Source: Beijerinckiaceae bacterium (GTDB lineage Bacteria; Pseudomonadota; Alphaproteobacteria; Rhizobiales; Beijerinckiaceae). Taken from it: a DNA stretch of 64,000 bases. The notes under the pieces are model-generated. The model saw nothing but the letters and a program-made list of their open reading frames with translations, did no database searches and had not been told where the DNA came from. Numbering within the stretch: the stretch's first letter is position 1; each line of letters starts with the position of its first letter. Of this stretch, positions 31,573 through 40,872 are shown piece by piece. The stretch lies in the NCBI GenBank assembly GCA_947453205.1, contig CANGFT010000011.1, positions 1-64,000 of the forward strand, written 5' to 3'. The position numbers were made by a program, and so were the translations under genes.

Positions 31573-32379
31573 GTGACCCTAGCCTCAACCAAGGGCGATC
31601 GCCATGGCGCAGACGGCGCGCCCGTCGCCGTGAGCCTGCGCAAGGTCGGCGTCACCTATTCGCCCATTGGCCGCCCCGTTCTCGAAGACATCAGTTTTGA
31701 CGTTCGGGAGGGCGAGTTCCTCAGCATCGTCGGCCCGTCGGGCTGCGGCAAGACGACCTTGCTGCGCATGCTGGCGGGCTTGTTGCGGCCGACGACCGGC
31801 GACGCGCTGTTCAATGGCGCGCCGATCATCGGACCCTCGCGCGAGCGGGCCATCGTGTTTCAGGATTACACCAACGCCCTGCTGCCCTGGCGCACGGTGA
31901 GCGGGAATGTGGCGCTGGCGCTTGAGAAGACCGTTCCGGTGAAGGCCGAGCGCGACGCGAAAGTGGCCGCGCTGGTCGCGAAGATGGGCCTCGCCCATGC
32001 CGCCGACCGTTTCCCCACGCAACTGTCGGGCGGCATGCAGCAGCGCGTTCAGATCGCCCGCTGCCTGTCCCAGGAGCCGCGCATCATGCTGATGGACGAG
32101 CCCTTCGGCGCGCTCGACGCCATGACGCGCCAGACCCTGCAGGATGAATTGCTGGCCCTGGCGGCGGAGCGGCGCACGACCACGGTCTTCATCACCCATG
32201 ACCTCGAAGAGGCCATCTATCTGGGTGATCGCGTCACCGTGCTCAGCGCCAATCCCGGCCGCATCGCGGAAGTGATCGAGGTGGATCTGCCGCGCCCGCG
32301 CAATCAACTGACGACGCGCGAAGACCCTCGTTTCCTCGCTCATCGCCATCATCTCTTCGGCCTGTTGCAGGGGCATTGA
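31573..32379 (+). CDS. ABC transporter ATP-binding protein, NitT/TauT family
   Basis: 268 residues. Walker A GPSGCGKTT, Q-loop FQDYTNALLPWR, signature LSGGMQQRVQIA, Walker B IMLMDEPFGALD and H-loop THDLEEA are all intact. Energises import with the two permeases that follow; the binding protein is encoded after HyuB. GTG start is supported by GGGTGGA 5 nt upstream. The family imports nitrate, sulfonates, pyrimidine precursors and similar small organics. Confidence 0.93.
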   Translation: MTLASTKGDRHGADGAPVAVSLRKVGVTYSPIGRPVLEDISFDVREGEFLSIVGPSGCGKTTLLRMLAGLLRPTTGDALFNGAPIIGPSRERAIVFQDYTNALLPWRTVSGNVALALEKTVPVKAERDAKVAALVAKMGLAHAADRFPTQLSGGMQQRVQIARCLSQEPRIMLMDEPFGALDAMTRQTLQDELLALAAERRTTTVFITHDLEEAIYLGDRVTVLSANPGRIAEVIEVDLPRPRNQLTTREDPRFLAHRHHLFGLLQGH

Positions 32380-32380
32380 G

Positions 32381-33130
32381 ATGAACCGGCTGGCGCGCGG
32401 GGCGCTGATGCCCGTCCTCTTTCTGAGCTTCTGGGAGATCGCGGCGAAAAGCGGCTGGCTGGTCTACGAGTCCCTGTCCTGGCCGAGCGCGATCTTCCTC
32501 GCGGGCATGGGCGCGCTGGCCGACGGCTCCATCCTTCTTTCGACATGGCAGACCTGTCAGGCCGCCCTGCTCGGCCTCTTCATCGGCAGCTGCATCGGCA
32601 TCCTGCTCGGCGCGATCCTTGGCCTGTGGGCGCCGGTCGCGCGCATGGCGGGGCCGACCTTCGACGCGCTGCGCGCCATTCCCTCCATAGCTCTGATGCC
32701 GCTGTTCCTGCTGATGTTCGGCTGGGGCCTCAGCATGGAGGCCGCCGTCGTCGCCTATGCCTGCACATGGCCTGTGCTGATCGCCACCTGGGCCGCCGTG
32801 CGCGGCGTCGAGCCGCGCCTGCTCGAAGTCGCGGACGTGCTGGAGATGCGCTTTGGCGAACGGCTGCGCAAGATCGTCCTGCCCGCCGCCCTCGTGCGCA
32901 TCAATGTGGGCGTGCGCATTGCGCTGGGCGTGGCGCTGGTGGTGGCGGTCACCGTGGAGATCGCGGTCAATCCGCGCGGGCTTGGCTACAGCCTGGTTCT
33001 CGCCCAGCAATCGCTCAAGGCGGATCTCATGTATGCGCAGATCCTGTGGCTGGCGCTGATCGGCTATCTCCTCAACGCCGCGCTCAAAACCATCGAAGCG
33101 CCGGGCGGCGGCGCGGGCAGGGGCGCATGA
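32381..33130 (+). CDS. ABC transporter permease 1, NitT/TauT family
   Basis: 249 residues, inner membrane, about six helices. EAA loop EVADVLEMRFGERLRKIVLPAALVR-like region near residues 147-171 docks on the ATPase. One nt after the ATPase stop; its own stop overlaps the next permease start (ATGA). Confidence 0.92.
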   Translation: MNRLARGALMPVLFLSFWEIAAKSGWLVYESLSWPSAIFLAGMGALADGSILLSTWQTCQAALLGLFIGSCIGILLGAILGLWAPVARMAGPTFDALRAIPSIALMPLFLLMFGWGLSMEAAVVAYACTWPVLIATWAAVRGVEPRLLEVADVLEMRFGERLRKIVLPAALVRINVGVRIALGVALVVAVTVEIAVNPRGLGYSLVLAQQSLKADLMYAQILWLALIGYLLNAALKTIEAPGGGAGRGA

Positions 33131-33888
33131 AGCTGATCCTGCGCCTCGCGCCCCCGCTCGCCTTCGCCGCGGCCCTTCTCGCCATCTGGTTCGTGGTGGC
33201 GGAATTGCGGCTGGTCTCCCCTGTCTTCCTGCCCTCCCCCGGCCGCGCCTTCGGCGATCTGGCCGCGCGCTTCGCCGACGGCTCGATCTGGGAGCCGGTC
33301 GGCGCCACCGTGCAACGCATGATCCTCGGCTGGTTCCTGGCCTCGCTGGCGGGCGTTGCGCTGGGCGCCATGATCGGCCTCACGCCGCTGGCGCGCGACC
33401 TCATCGAACCCACGCTCGAATTCCTGCGCCCCCTGCCCGCCTCCGCCATGATCCCCGTCGCGATTCTCTTTTTCGGACTGTCCGAGAACATGGCCGTCTC
33501 GGTCATCGCCTTCGGCTCGATCTGGCCGGTGCTGATGTCCAGCATCTTCGGCTTTGGCGCGGTGCGCGTGCGCCTGCAGGAGGTCGCGGCGCTGCTCGGG
33601 CTCAGCCGCGCCGAGTTTCTTGCGAAGATCGCCATCCCCTCGGCCATGCCGGACATTCTCGCGGGCATGCGCTCGGGCCTCGCGGTCTCGCTCATCCTCG
33701 CGGTGGTGACGGAGATGCAGGCCTCCCTGCCGGGCCTCGGGCGCGACATCTTCCTCGCCCAGCGCAGCTTCCGCAGCGGCGAACTCTACGCGGGCCTTGT
33801 GATGCTGGGCCTCATCGGCGTCATCATCAACCACGGCCTGCAGATCGCCGAAAACCGCCTCCTGCGCTGGCGCCCGCAACGCTCCTGA
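33127..33888 (+). CDS. ABC transporter permease 2, NitT/TauT family
   Basis: 253 residues, about six membrane helices, with EAA loop QEVAALLGLSRAEFLAKIAIP. Sequence differs from permease 1, so the transporter core is probably a heterodimer, which is uncommon in this family. Start at 33127 is fixed by the 4-nt overlap; the much longer in-frame version would lie inside permease 1. Confidence 0.92.
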   Translation: MKLILRLAPPLAFAAALLAIWFVVAELRLVSPVFLPSPGRAFGDLAARFADGSIWEPVGATVQRMILGWFLASLAGVALGAMIGLTPLARDLIEPTLEFLRPLPASAMIPVAILFFGLSENMAVSVIAFGSIWPVLMSSIFGFGAVRVRLQEVAALLGLSRAEFLAKIAIPSAMPDILAGMRSGLAVSLILAVVTEMQASLPGLGRDIFLAQRSFRSGELYAGLVMLGLIGVIINHGLQIAENRLLRWRPQRS

Positions 33889-33900
33889 CGGATCAACACC

Positions 33901-35991
33901 ATGGGTTTTTTCATCGGCACGGATGTCGGCGGCACTTTCACGGATCTGTGGATCTCCGAGGAAAGCATTGGCGTGCGCGTGTTCAAGACCCCCACCACGC
34001 GCGACGTTCTGGGCGGCGTCATTGACGGCCTGCGCATGGCGGCGGAGGCTTTCGATCTCAGCTTCGAGGCGTTCTGCGCGCGCATCGAACGCTTCGGCCA
34101 TGGCACGACCGTCGGCCTCAACGCACTGCTGACCGGCAATGCTGCGAAAACCGCCGTGCTGACCACGCGCGGCTTCGCGGACACGCTGGAGATCGGCCGT
34201 ATGCGCCGCCAGACCTCCGGCCTCAACGAGATCGAGGTCACCGACTCCTTCCTGCGCAACCGACATCCCCCGCTTGTGCCGCGCCGCCTCATCTTCGAGA
34301 TCGACGAGCGCATCGACGCCAATGGCGCGGTCATACGCGCCCTCGATGAGGCGCAGGCGCGCGGCGTCATCGCGGGCCTTGCAGGCGCGGGCGTGGAGGC
34401 GGTGGCCGTCTGCACCCTCTTCTCCACGGTCAACCCTGTTCATGAAAGGCGCCTGCGCGAGTTGATCGGCGAAGCTCTGCCGCAGGTCTTCATCAGCCTC
34501 TCCCACGAGATTTCGCCCAATGTCGGCGAATATGCGCGCATGTCGACGACCGCAGCCAACGCCGCGCTGGGGCCGCTGGCGGGGCGCTATCTGGCGAAGC
34601 TGGAGCAGACGCTGACGCAGGCGGGCATGCGCGTGCCCGTGCTGATGATGACCTGCGCAGGCGGCGTGCTGCCGACCTCCGTTCTCGACGCGCGCCCCGC
34701 CTATGCGCTCTTCTCGGGCCCTGCCGCAGGCGTCATGGGTTCGCTGGCCATGGGCGCGCAGATCGGTCTGCGCAATGTGCTGACCACCGACATCGGCGGC
34801 ACGAGCTTCGACGTCGGCGCCATCGTCGATGGCAAGCCCATCATGCGCGCCGACATATCGGTCGCGGGCGCAGACATCCGCGTCCATTCCATTGACGTGG
34901 ATTCCATTGGCGCAGGCGGGGGCAGCATCGCGCGGGTGAGCGGCGGCAGCTTGCAGGTCGGGCCGATGAGCGCCGGCGCCAACCCCGGCCCGGCCTGCTA
35001 TGGCAGGGGCGGCGCCGAACCCACCGCCACCGACGCGGACCTTGTGCTGGGCGTGCTCGACGCCGACCATTTCATCGGCGGCCGCATGGCCCTCGACATC
35101 GAAGCAGCCAGACGCGCCATTGAAGAGAAGGTCGCAAAACCGCTCGGCCTCACTGTGATCGAAGCCGCCTGGGGCATCCGCAAGATCCTCGATTCGCGCA
35201 TGGCCGACCTGCTGCGGCGCATGACCATCGAGCGCGGCTATGACCCCCGCGATTTCGCGCTTTTCGCCAATGGGGGCGCGGGCCCCTCGCATGCCTGGGT
35301 GCTGGCGGCGGAGCTCGGCCTGCAATCCTTCGTCGTGCCCGCCGCAGCCACCGCGCAATCAGCCTTCGGCGCCGCCAATGCGGATGTCTCCTTCTCCACC
35401 GAGCGCCCCTGCTATGTGCGCCTGCAGGCGCGGCGCGCCGCCACGGCGCAGGAGGTGGAGCGCATCGCCCGCGCGCTTGAGGACGCGGCTGCCGAAGTCG
35501 GCGCCAACCTTGCGCGGGCGGGCGTTCAGGATGCGCCAAGGCTCGAGCGTTACGCCTCCGTGCGGTTTCGCGGCCAGACCAATCATCTCGATGCGCCGCT
35601 GGCCGACGGCGCCTTCACCCGTGAGTCCGTCGCCGAGGCGATCGCGCGGTTCCAGACCGACTATGACACGCTGTTTGGACGCGGCGCGTCTTTCGCAGGG
35701 GCGGGACACGAGATCCTGTCGGTGCGCGTGACGGGAAGCGGGGCCATGACGCCTCCGCCGCTGCGGACGCAGGGCGATGCGCCCGTCGATCATGGCCTGC
35801 GCGCCGTCATCTTCGATGATCCCGCCAAGCCCGTGGAGACGCGCATCTGGCGCACCATCTTCCCCGCTCCGGGGACCCATTTCACGGGGCCCTGCATCAT
35901 CGAATATCCCGGCCAGAGCGCAGTCCTGCCGCCGGGCGCGCTCGGCGATGTCGACGCCTTCGGCAATCTGCATGTGAGGCTCGCCCCATGA
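33901..35991 (+). CDS. Hydantoinase/oxoprolinase subunit A (HyuA)
   Basis: 696 residues. ATP-dependent ring-opening enzyme subunit with actin-like folds: IGTDVGGTFTDLW at residues 5-17, TTDIGGTSFDVGA near 296, GAGGGSIA and NPGPACYGRGG. With HyuB it should open a cyclic amide or ureide such as a hydantoin or 5-oxoproline in the cytoplasm. ATGA overlap with HyuB; sits between permeases and binding protein of an ABC importer, so the imported solute is likely its substrate. Acetophenone/acetone-carboxylase-type activity is an alternative within the family. Confidence 0.88.
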   Translation: MGFFIGTDVGGTFTDLWISEESIGVRVFKTPTTRDVLGGVIDGLRMAAEAFDLSFEAFCARIERFGHGTTVGLNALLTGNAAKTAVLTTRGFADTLEIGRMRRQTSGLNEIEVTDSFLRNRHPPLVPRRLIFEIDERIDANGAVIRALDEAQARGVIAGLAGAGVEAVAVCTLFSTVNPVHERRLRELIGEALPQVFISLSHEISPNVGEYARMSTTAANAALGPLAGRYLAKLEQTLTQAGMRVPVLMMTCAGGVLPTSVLDARPAYALFSGPAAGVMGSLAMGAQIGLRNVLTTDIGGTSFDVGAIVDGKPIMRADISVAGADIRVHSIDVDSIGAGGGSIARVSGGSLQVGPMSAGANPGPACYGRGGAEPTATDADLVLGVLDADHFIGGRMALDIEAARRAIEEKVAKPLGLTVIEAAWGIRKILDSRMADLLRRMTIERGYDPRDFALFANGGAGPSHAWVLAAELGLQSFVVPAAATAQSAFGAANADVSFSTERPCYVRLQARRAATAQEVERIARALEDAAAEVGANLARAGVQDAPRLERYASVRFRGQTNHLDAPLADGAFTRESVAEAIARFQTDYDTLFGRGASFAGAGHEILSVRVTGSGAMTPPPLRTQGDAPVDHGLRAVIFDDPAKPVETRIWRTIFPAPGTHFTGPCIIEYPGQSAVLPPGALGDVDAFGNLHVRLAP

Positions 35992-38147
35992 GCAAGGACG
36001 CGCTCGGCTCCATCGTCCATGACGTCATCCGCAATCGTCTGGTGGCGATCACCGAGGAGATGCGGATCGCGCTGCAAAGCGTCTCCGGCTCGCCCACGGT
36101 GACCGAGGCCTCGGACTTTTTCACCGGCCTCTTTCTGCCCGACGGCTCCGTCGCCTCCATGGGCTTTCAGGTCGCCTATCAGGCGCCGGTCTGCGGCGCC
36201 TTCATCCGACACATCACGGACAAATCGAGCCATGTGGTGCGCGATGGCGACATGTTCATCGGCAATGATCCCTATATCGGCGCGCTGCATCAGAATGATG
36301 TGCAGATGGTCGGCCCGATCTTCGCGGGCGATGAGATCATCGCATGGGCGGGCGTCGAAGCCCATGAGACGGATGTGGGCGGCATGGACTTCGCGAGCTG
36401 GTCGCCAAAAGCGCGCGAGGTCTTTCAGGAAGGCATGCGCATTCCCTGCGTGAAGCTGATCGACCGCGGCGAACTGCGCGAGGATGTGCTGGAGATGATC
36501 CTTGCGGCCTCGCGGCTGCCCGGCTCTCTGGGGCTCGACATCCGCGCCTTCATCGCGACGCTGAACGTGGCCCGCTCGCGCGTGACCGACCTTGTCGCCC
36601 GCTATGGCGCGCCAACCGTCTCGGGCGCCATCGGGCGCATGATCGAGACCTCGGAAAAGCATATGCGCGCGCGCCTGCGCGCCCTGCCCGACGGCGTCTT
36701 CAGAGCCAGCGACTACCTGGAGCACGACGGCCATGCGAACAAGCTCTACAAACTCGATGTGAAGCTGGAGAAGCGTGGCGACCACCTGTCGCTGGATTTC
36801 TCGGGCTCGAGCCCGCAGGCGCCGGGCTTCATCAACTCCACCCGCTCGGGGCTCGCGGGCGCGGTGAGCGGATCGGTGCTGCCGACCCTCGCCTGGGACA
36901 TGCAATGGAACGAGGGCGCGCTGAAGCCGGTCGAGATCGTCGCGCCCGATGGGCTCGTCTGCACCGCGACCTTCCCCGCGCCCGTGGGCTCGGCCACGGT
37001 GGAGACGATCTGGGTGACCGGCAACGCCATCATGCTCGCGCTCAACAAGATGCTTGCGGCCTGCCCGAACCATGCCTGGCGCGCGCAGGGCGTCAACGAC
37101 GGCGCCATGGCCACCTTCAATCTCGGCGGCGTCAATCAGTTCGGCGAAAACTTCGGCCTGCATCTCATGGACCCGCTGGCGGGCGGCTCCGCCGCCTTCC
37201 CCGCCAAGGATGGCGTGGCGGCGGGCGGGCCCATCACCTCGCCCATGTCCGGCATCGCCGATGTCGAGCGCAACGAACAGGTCGTGCCGCTGTTCTATCT
37301 GCACCGGCGCCTCGCCCCCGACACCGGCGGCGCAGGCCGCCAGCGCGGCGGCCTCAGCGCGGAGGTCGCGCTGACGCTTGGCGGCATCGAACAGGCGCAG
37401 GCCCTCATCATGACCCATGGCGCGGAGACGCCCAACTCCCAGGGGCTTGGCGGCGGCTGGCCGGGCGCCACCATTCGCCAGAGGTTCGGGCGCGGCGCCG
37501 TCGCGCAGGGCCTTGCGGTTGACGCGCCCTTCGAGACCTTCGGCCCCAAGCCGGGCCTCATGACCATGACCAATCGCGACGTCTTCCATGTGACATGGCA
37601 GGGCGGCGGCGGCTATGGCGATCCTCTCGAGCGCGACCCTGACGCCGTGGCGCTGGACGTGGAGAACGCCGCGGTCAGCCTCGAGGCGGCGCGCGAGATC
37701 TATGGCGTCGTCATCGGCGACGACGAGGCGACCGCACGCCTGCGCGAAGCCATGCGGCTGGCCCGCGTCGGCGCCTTCATCAGTGACGAGGCCCGCTTCT
37801 GCCGCGCTGAGCCCTGCGCCATGCTGGGCCCTTCGCTTCATGTGGCGCGCGATGGCCGCGGCCTGCATGTGACGACGCCTGCAGGATTCATTCTGTCGAC
37901 CGGACATTCACGCTGGCGCGAGGGCGCTCATCGGCGCACCATGCAGCAGCCACCTGCCGCCTATGGCGTCAAGCTGCATGACGATCTGGAGGCCACCGCC
38001 TGGCATTGCCCGGCCACCGGCCTGCAACTGACGCTCGACCTGCATCTGCGCGGAACAGACCCCGTGCATGATGTGGAGCTCGATCTGGAAGATCTCGTCG
38101 CCCGCCAGAATGCGGCCGACGCCAATCAAGGAGGAGACCAGTCATGA
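35988..38147 (+). CDS. Hydantoinase/oxoprolinase subunit B (HyuB)
   Basis: 719 residues, the partner of HyuA. Conserved GNDPYIGALHQNDV near residue 93, GSLGLDIRAFIA, and C-terminal GGYGDPLERDP. A C-terminal stretch of about 130 residues continues past the usual HyuB end (residues ~590-719), including a short cysteine-bearing segment; its role is unknown. Stop overlaps the binding-protein start by 4 nt. Confidence 0.88.
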   Translation: MSKDALGSIVHDVIRNRLVAITEEMRIALQSVSGSPTVTEASDFFTGLFLPDGSVASMGFQVAYQAPVCGAFIRHITDKSSHVVRDGDMFIGNDPYIGALHQNDVQMVGPIFAGDEIIAWAGVEAHETDVGGMDFASWSPKAREVFQEGMRIPCVKLIDRGELREDVLEMILAASRLPGSLGLDIRAFIATLNVARSRVTDLVARYGAPTVSGAIGRMIETSEKHMRARLRALPDGVFRASDYLEHDGHANKLYKLDVKLEKRGDHLSLDFSGSSPQAPGFINSTRSGLAGAVSGSVLPTLAWDMQWNEGALKPVEIVAPDGLVCTATFPAPVGSATVETIWVTGNAIMLALNKMLAACPNHAWRAQGVNDGAMATFNLGGVNQFGENFGLHLMDPLAGGSAAFPAKDGVAAGGPITSPMSGIADVERNEQVVPLFYLHRRLAPDTGGAGRQRGGLSAEVALTLGGIEQAQALIMTHGAETPNSQGLGGGWPGATIRQRFGRGAVAQGLAVDAPFETFGPKPGLMTMTNRDVFHVTWQGGGGYGDPLERDPDAVALDVENAAVSLEAAREIYGVVIGDDEATARLREAMRLARVGAFISDEARFCRAEPCAMLGPSLHVARDGRGLHVTTPAGFILSTGHSRWREGAHRRTMQQPPAAYGVKLHDDLEATAWHCPATGLQLTLDLHLRGTDPVHDVELDLEDLVARQNAADANQGGDQS

Positions 38148-39061
38148 TGAAAGCAATCGCACTCGCAGCCGCAACGCTCGGCGCCGCATGGGGCGTCGGC
38201 GCCGCGCAGGCCGAACCGGCCAAGGTCAACATCGGCTACGCCACCGCCTCCGACTATATGGCTGTTTATGTCGCCAAGGAGAAGGGCTTCTTCGACAAGC
38301 ACAACATCGACGCCACTGTGACGCGCGTGCCGATCATCACCAATGTGCCGCCCGCGCTTGTCTCCGGCAGCATGCAGATCGGCGTCACCACCATGCCTTC
38401 GCTTCTGCAGGCCGTGGATGGCGGGCTTGATCTCGTGCTTATCGCGGGCGCCGCGCGCCATATCAAGGAGCGGCCCACCATCAGCCTCACACTGCGCAAG
38501 GATGTGAAGTTTGAAAAGCCCGCCGATCTCCTTGGCAAGAAGATCGCCGTCTCCGGCCTCAACAATGTGATGGACGTCTTCCTGCGCAAGTGGATGCTGA
38601 ATGCGGGCGTGAACCCCAAGGGCGTCACCATCATCGAGGCGCAGCTGCCGCAGATGCCGGACATGCTGCGCAATGGCACCATCGACGGCGCGACGCCGGT
38701 CGAGCCTTTCCGCACGGCCATCGTGGCGAGCGGCGCCGGCTACATCGCCGCCGAATTCTTCGCCGAGGTGAATCCCGACGTGCTCGTGTCCGGCTGGATC
38801 ACGACAGGCGAATGGGCGAAGAAGAACCCCGCCGTCGTCGCCGGTTTCCGCGAGGCGGTGAAGGAGGGGCTCGACTACATCAACACCAACGCCGCCGACC
38901 TCAAGGACATCGAGAAGAAATATCTCGGCTTCAACGCGCCGGGCTGGCCGCGCTTCTCCAATGCGTCCACAACCGATGACATGAAGGTCTATATCGACAT
39001 CGGCAAGGAGCTCTCGCTCTATCGCTCGAACATCGACGCCTCCAAATTCGTCATCAAGTAA
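38144..39061 (+). CDS. ABC transporter substrate-binding protein, NitT/TauT family
   Basis: 305 residues, periplasmic. Sec signal peptide with probable cleavage after AAQA (residue ~23), then NIGYATASDYMAVYVAKEKGF, the common SsuA/TauA/THI5-like opening. Belongs to the ABC transporter at 31573-33888 although split from it by hyuA-hyuB. One GG-less start is fixed by overlap with the HyuB stop. Confidence 0.9.
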   Translation: MMKAIALAAATLGAAWGVGAAQAEPAKVNIGYATASDYMAVYVAKEKGFFDKHNIDATVTRVPIITNVPPALVSGSMQIGVTTMPSLLQAVDGGLDLVLIAGAARHIKERPTISLTLRKDVKFEKPADLLGKKIAVSGLNNVMDVFLRKWMLNAGVNPKGVTIIEAQLPQMPDMLRNGTIDGATPVEPFRTAIVASGAGYIAAEFFAEVNPDVLVSGWITTGEWAKKNPAVVAGFREAVKEGLDYINTNAADLKDIEKKYLGFNAPGWPRFSNASTTDDMKVYIDIGKELSLYRSNIDASKFVIK

Positions 39062-39075
39062 ACAGGGGAGCCTCG

Positions 39076-40872
39076 ATGATGCACGACCCGATCTTCGAGG
39101 CTGGCGACAAGCCGCCCTGCGCCTATGAGCGGGCGGCCGAATATGACGGGATGATCGCCATGCGCGATCAACCCGTCCCCATGCGCGATGGCCTGACATT
39201 GCGCGCCGATGTCTATCGACCGCAGGCGGAAGGACGCTTTCCCGCCCTTCTCGCCTTCGCCATCTACAACAAGGATCTTCAAGGCCCCGATTATGCGGCC
39301 TCGCTGCCGCCCCAGCCCGCATGGGCGCCGCTCTGGGCGGGACTGCTGGAGGCGGGCGACACCCGCTTCTTCGTCTCGCGCGGCTATGTGCATGTCATCG
39401 GCACGCCGCGCGGCATAGGCTCGTCGGAGGGCGGGGGATCACGCGAATGGGATTGCTATGATCTCATCGCCTGGATCGCCCGGCAGCCCTGGTGCGACGG
39501 CAATGTGGGCATGATCGGCATTTCCGGCTTCGGCGCCGAACAGCTCGCCGTCGCCAAGCAAAAGCCGCCCGCGCTCAAAGCGATCTTCCCCTTCGACCCC
39601 CGCGGCGCCTATGGGCTCTTCGGCGGGTTTCGCGATGAGCATCCCGGCGGGATGCTGCATCTCTTCCGCTATCTCATCGGCCATTTCTCGGCGGCGCATC
39701 AGGTGAAGGGTCCGCCGGGCGATCTGGCGCCGGAAAGGGACGAGCTTTGGCGCGCGGCCATGGCCAATCCCGATTACCGGATCTATCCGCATGTCTTCAA
39801 CGTGCTCGCCCAGAAGGGCCAGCACATGACCGCCTTCTTTGATCTGCTGCTCGACCCCTATGATCGCGAGGAGCATGTGCGCAAGAGCGAGGCCGAGTTC
39901 GCCGCGATCGACATTCCCGTTCATACGGGCACCGGCTGGTACGCCTATACCTATAAAACCCACCTGAACGGCGCGCAGAACTGGTACGCCAACCTCAAGG
40001 GCCCGAAGCGCCTCACGCTTGCAGGGCCTTCCCACCTCGAGCGCCCCTTCCATTCCCTGCACAGCGACATTCTGCGCTGGCATGACCATTGGCTGAAGGG
40101 CATGGACACAGGCGCCATGGACGGCCCGCCCGTGCGCTATTGGGTCATGGGCGCCAATGAATGGCGGACCGCCGCCGATTGGCCCCCGCCCGAGGCGCGC
40201 TGGACGAAACTGTGGCTCGACTCATGGGAGCGTCTGCGTGCGCAGCCCATGACCGCCGGCAGCGTGGATGACCTCTCGCCGCCCGACACATTCGCGCAGA
40301 TGCCGCCGACGCAGACCAAGCGCATCGAGAAGCTGCGCTATCTCAGCGAGCCGCTGGCGCGCGACATTTTGGTGGCGGGGCCGATCTCGCTGACGCTCTA
40401 TGCGAGCATAGATCAGGACGACACCAACTGGATCGTGATCTTGAGCGACGTCGGCCCCGATGTCTCCGTGCGCAGCGCACGCGAGGGCGAGCGGGATGTG
40501 CCGGAGCTGCCTGAGCGCGAAGTCTCACGCGGCTGGCTCAAGGCCTCCCATCGCGCCGTCGACGAAAGCCGCTCAAAGCCCGGCCGCCCCTGGCATCCCC
40601 TGACGCGGGACGCCCAAGCCAGGGTGACGCCGGGCGTCGTGGAGGAATATCAGATCGAGATCATGGCCACGGCCAACATGTTCAAGGCGGGCCATCGCAT
40701 CTGCATCGACATCACGTCGCTTGATCTGCCCACGGGCGTCGCAGGCGCGACCAATGCCGAATATGTGCCCTATCACATCTGCTCGGCCCGCACGGTGGTG
40801 CACAGGATCCATCACGACCCCGCGCATCCCTCCCATCTTCTGCTGCCCATCATCCCGCAAGACGGGGCATGA
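39076..40872 (+). CDS. CocE/NonD-family alpha/beta hydrolase
   Basis: 598 residues. X-Pro dipeptidyl-peptidase/cocaine-esterase-like: N-terminal MRDGLTLRADVYRP, nucleophile Ser150 in GMIGISGFG, a His in GPSHLERPF, and a C-terminal jelly-roll region (from about residue 420). Acts on esters or amides; no signal peptide seen, so cytoplasmic. AGGGGAG lies 6 nt before ATG. Probable last gene of the ABC-Hyu operon; it may process the ring-opened product. 3' end overlaps convergent amidohydrolase by 23 nt. Confidence 0.85.
   Translation: MMHDPIFEAGDKPPCAYERAAEYDGMIAMRDQPVPMRDGLTLRADVYRPQAEGRFPALLAFAIYNKDLQGPDYAASLPPQPAWAPLWAGLLEAGDTRFFVSRGYVHVIGTPRGIGSSEGGGSREWDCYDLIAWIARQPWCDGNVGMIGISGFGAEQLAVAKQKPPALKAIFPFDPRGAYGLFGGFRDEHPGGMLHLFRYLIGHFSAAHQVKGPPGDLAPERDELWRAAMANPDYRIYPHVFNVLAQKGQHMTAFFDLLLDPYDREEHVRKSEAEFAAIDIPVHTGTGWYAYTYKTHLNGAQNWYANLKGPKRLTLAGPSHLERPFHSLHSDILRWHDHWLKGMDTGAMDGPPVRYWVMGANEWRTAADWPPPEARWTKLWLDSWERLRAQPMTAGSVDDLSPPDTFAQMPPTQTKRIEKLRYLSEPLARDILVAGPISLTLYASIDQDDTNWIVILSDVGPDVSVRSAREGERDVPELPEREVSRGWLKASHRAVDESRSKPGRPWHPLTRDAQARVTPGVVEEYQIEIMATANMFKAGHRICIDITSLDLPTGVAGATNAEYVPYHICSARTVVHRIHHDPAHPSHLLLPIIPQDGA

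Noticed and set aside
33064-35358. 764-residue minus-strand frame opposite permease 2 and hyuA
   Set aside because: Composition (His/Arg/Asp/Gly-rich) is typical of antisense frames here, and it opposes two recognised genes.
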